From: Ignatzschineria indica
GTDB taxonomy: Bacteria; Pseudomonadota; Gammaproteobacteria; Cardiobacteriales; Wohlfahrtiimonadaceae
Assembly (NCBI RefSeq): GCF_003121925.1
Contig: NZ_QEWR01000002.1
Span: 1,054,001 to 1,118,000 of the forward strand
DNA: 64,000 nucleotides
Reading direction: 5' to 3'
Below the pieces are notes generated by a model that worked only from the letters and a program-made list of their open reading frames with translations, was not told the DNA's origin and made no database searches. Below are positions 63,015 through 64,000 of the stretch, piece after piece. A program made the position numbers and the translations under genes. The stretch's first letter is position 1; every line of letters starts with the position of its first letter.

Positions 63015-63989
63015 CTAAATTACTCGCGCTTGGAGAAGGTGATGCATATTGATCACACCTACTACTTTCCCCGCTTCAACAACTGGGAGTGCCGTAATTC
63101 TCTTAGTCTCCATTAAATGCACGGCATCCACGGCTAAAGCATCGGGCGCAATAATATAGGGAGTACGCGTAATACAATCACCTAATGTGAGCTCATGAAT
63201 ATCTCGACCTGTCATCAAAGAGCGACGAAGATCCCCTTCTGTAAAGACACCTAAAAGCATCTGTTGATGATCAATAGCGACTGAAACGCCTAACGGTTTT
63301 TGGGTCATTGCTAAAAGAGTATCGGTTAATGTAGTGGATTCTGGAAGCGCCGCAAGCTCTTCAAAAGGCGCCATAATATCGGCAACACGCAGAAGCAATC
63401 TGCGACCTAATTTGCCACCAGGATGAGAGAAGGCAAAATCTTCTGAGGTAAATCCTCTCATCTCTAATAGCGTTACTGCCAATGCATCTCCCATCGCAAG
63501 CGCCGCAGTTGTACTCGCTGTCGGTGCTAAATTGAGAGGACATGCCTCTTTCTCAACCTTCACTAAAAGGTGATAATCGGCTGATTTTGCTAAGGTAGAG
63601 TCTTGATTCCCCGTTATTGCTACAAGTGGAATATCTCTTCGGGAGATAATGGGTAAAATCGAAATAATCTCATCGGTTTCACCAGAGTTAGAGAGCGCAA
63701 GAACTACATCTTCTTCAGTAATCATGCCAAGATCACCATGACTTGCTTCCGCGGGATGGAGAAAAAAGGCAGGAGTGCCGGTACTCGCCATCGTCGCCGC
63801 AATTTTATTGCCAATGTGTCCTGACTTGCCCATCCCCGTCACGACAACGCGACCGCGACAATCTTTCAGAAGATCACAAATTTGTAAAAAATTCTCATCA
63901 ATCTCTGATTGCAATGCCAATACAGCATCTGCTTCAATTGTTAATACATTCTTTGCATGGGTAAGATATATCTCTCGTTGCGCATCCAT
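63015..63989 (-). CDS. kdsD: Arabinose-5-phosphate isomerase
   Basis: 324 aa. Converts ribulose-5-phosphate to arabinose-5-phosphate, first step of KDO for lipopolysaccharide. N-terminal SIS domain (VVVTGMGKSGHIGNKIAATMASTGTPAFFLHPAEASHGDLGM and LSNSGETDEI) and two CBS domains (about 205-324, VADIMAPFEELAAL and CITRTPYIIAPDALAV). HPGGKLGRRL joins them. Length matches E. coli KdsD (328). The gene starts 11 bp from the right edge; upstream neighbours cannot be seen. Confidence 0.95.
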   Translation of the reverse strand: MDAQREIYLTHAKNVLTIEADAVLALQSEIDENFLQICDLLKDCRGRVVVTGMGKSGHIGNKIAATMASTGTPAFFLHPAEASHGDLGMITEEDVVLALSNSGETDEIISILPIISRRDIPLVAITGNQDSTLAKSADYHLLVKVEKEACPLNLAPTASTTAALAMGDALAVTLLEMRGFTSEDFAFSHPGGKLGRRLLLRVADIMAPFEELAALPESTTLTDTLLAMTQKPLGVSVAIDHQQMLLGVFTEGDLRRSLMTGRDIHELTLGDCITRTPYIIAPDALAVDAVHLMETKRITALPVVEAGKVVGVINMHHLLQARVI

Positions 63990-64000
63990 ATATGGCTCTC

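Overview
The window is a stretch of bacterial chromosome. It is AT-rich (about 40% GC by eye) and densely coded, and nearly every gene is a recognisable gammaproteobacterial housekeeping or envelope gene. Several block orders are classic Gammaproteobacteria: ndk-rlmN-pilF-rodZ-hisS-yfgM-bamB-der, lon-hupB, proC-yggT, an rnfB-nth pair, and engB followed by glk and hexR. The divergence of the proteins, the base composition and the clean compact layout suggest a small-genome lineage such as Cardiobacteriales/Ignatzschineriaceae. That assignment is inference; no 16S gene is present. I see no insertion sequence, prophage, CRISPR array, tRNA or rRNA.

Layout. 1-3.5 kb: end of pabB with overlapping pabC-like gene, purU, uraA. 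3.7-14.2 kb, all plus strand: mutY, a secreted TPR protein, apaH, engB, glk, hexR-like regulator, truA, trpS, scpA, comEA. 14.3-19.7 kb: a lone FimT/GspH pseudopilin, a YkvI-type transporter and a PerM-type exporter (both minus), then orphan rnfB and nth. 19.7-25.4 kb, minus: NMO-type flavoprotein, TatD hydrolase, ygfB, hupB, lon. 25.9-37.0 kb, plus: uvrB, proC, yggT, tadA, zapE, a ydiJ-type FAD/Fe-S dehydrogenase, a quinone reductase and a yeiH permease. The yeiH 3' end overlaps the convergent ogt. 37.7-41.1 kb, minus: a three-gene cassette of ATP-grasp ligase, inactive-transglutaminase 7TM protein and periplasmic retropepsin-like protease. 41.4-44.6 kb: tex and a small lipoprotein. 44.7-53.8 kb, minus: der, bamB, yfgM, hisS, rodZ, pilF, rlmN, ndk. 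53.9-61 kb, minus: a vitamin B12 uptake region (btuF-like, btuB behind a cobalamin riboswitch, permease, ATPase, a dedicated TonB-like protein and an unknown polytopic membrane protein). 61-64 kb, minus: rep and kdsD.

How the genes work together. The B12 region has outer-membrane receptor, energy transducer, periplasmic binder and ABC importer in one place. Only the receptor sits directly behind the riboswitch, and a terminator separates btuB from btuF. comEA, the PilF pilotin and the pseudopilin belong to type IV pilus/DNA-uptake machinery. ndk, rlmN, rodZ, bamB, yfgM and der serve nucleotide supply, ribosome and envelope assembly. Repair and maintenance genes are spread through the window (mutY, nth, uvrB, ogt, rep, tatD, lon).

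The least described parts are the ATP-grasp/7TM/retropepsin cassette, the unknown membrane protein plus charged-linker TonB of the B12 operon, and two global sequence signals. The first signal is strong over-use of the word GCCGGC/TGCCGG in an AT-rich genome. The second is a short direct tandem repeat (7-15 bp, different units each time) in most intergenic gaps, twice pressed against a Shine-Dalgarno sequence. All counts given are by eye.
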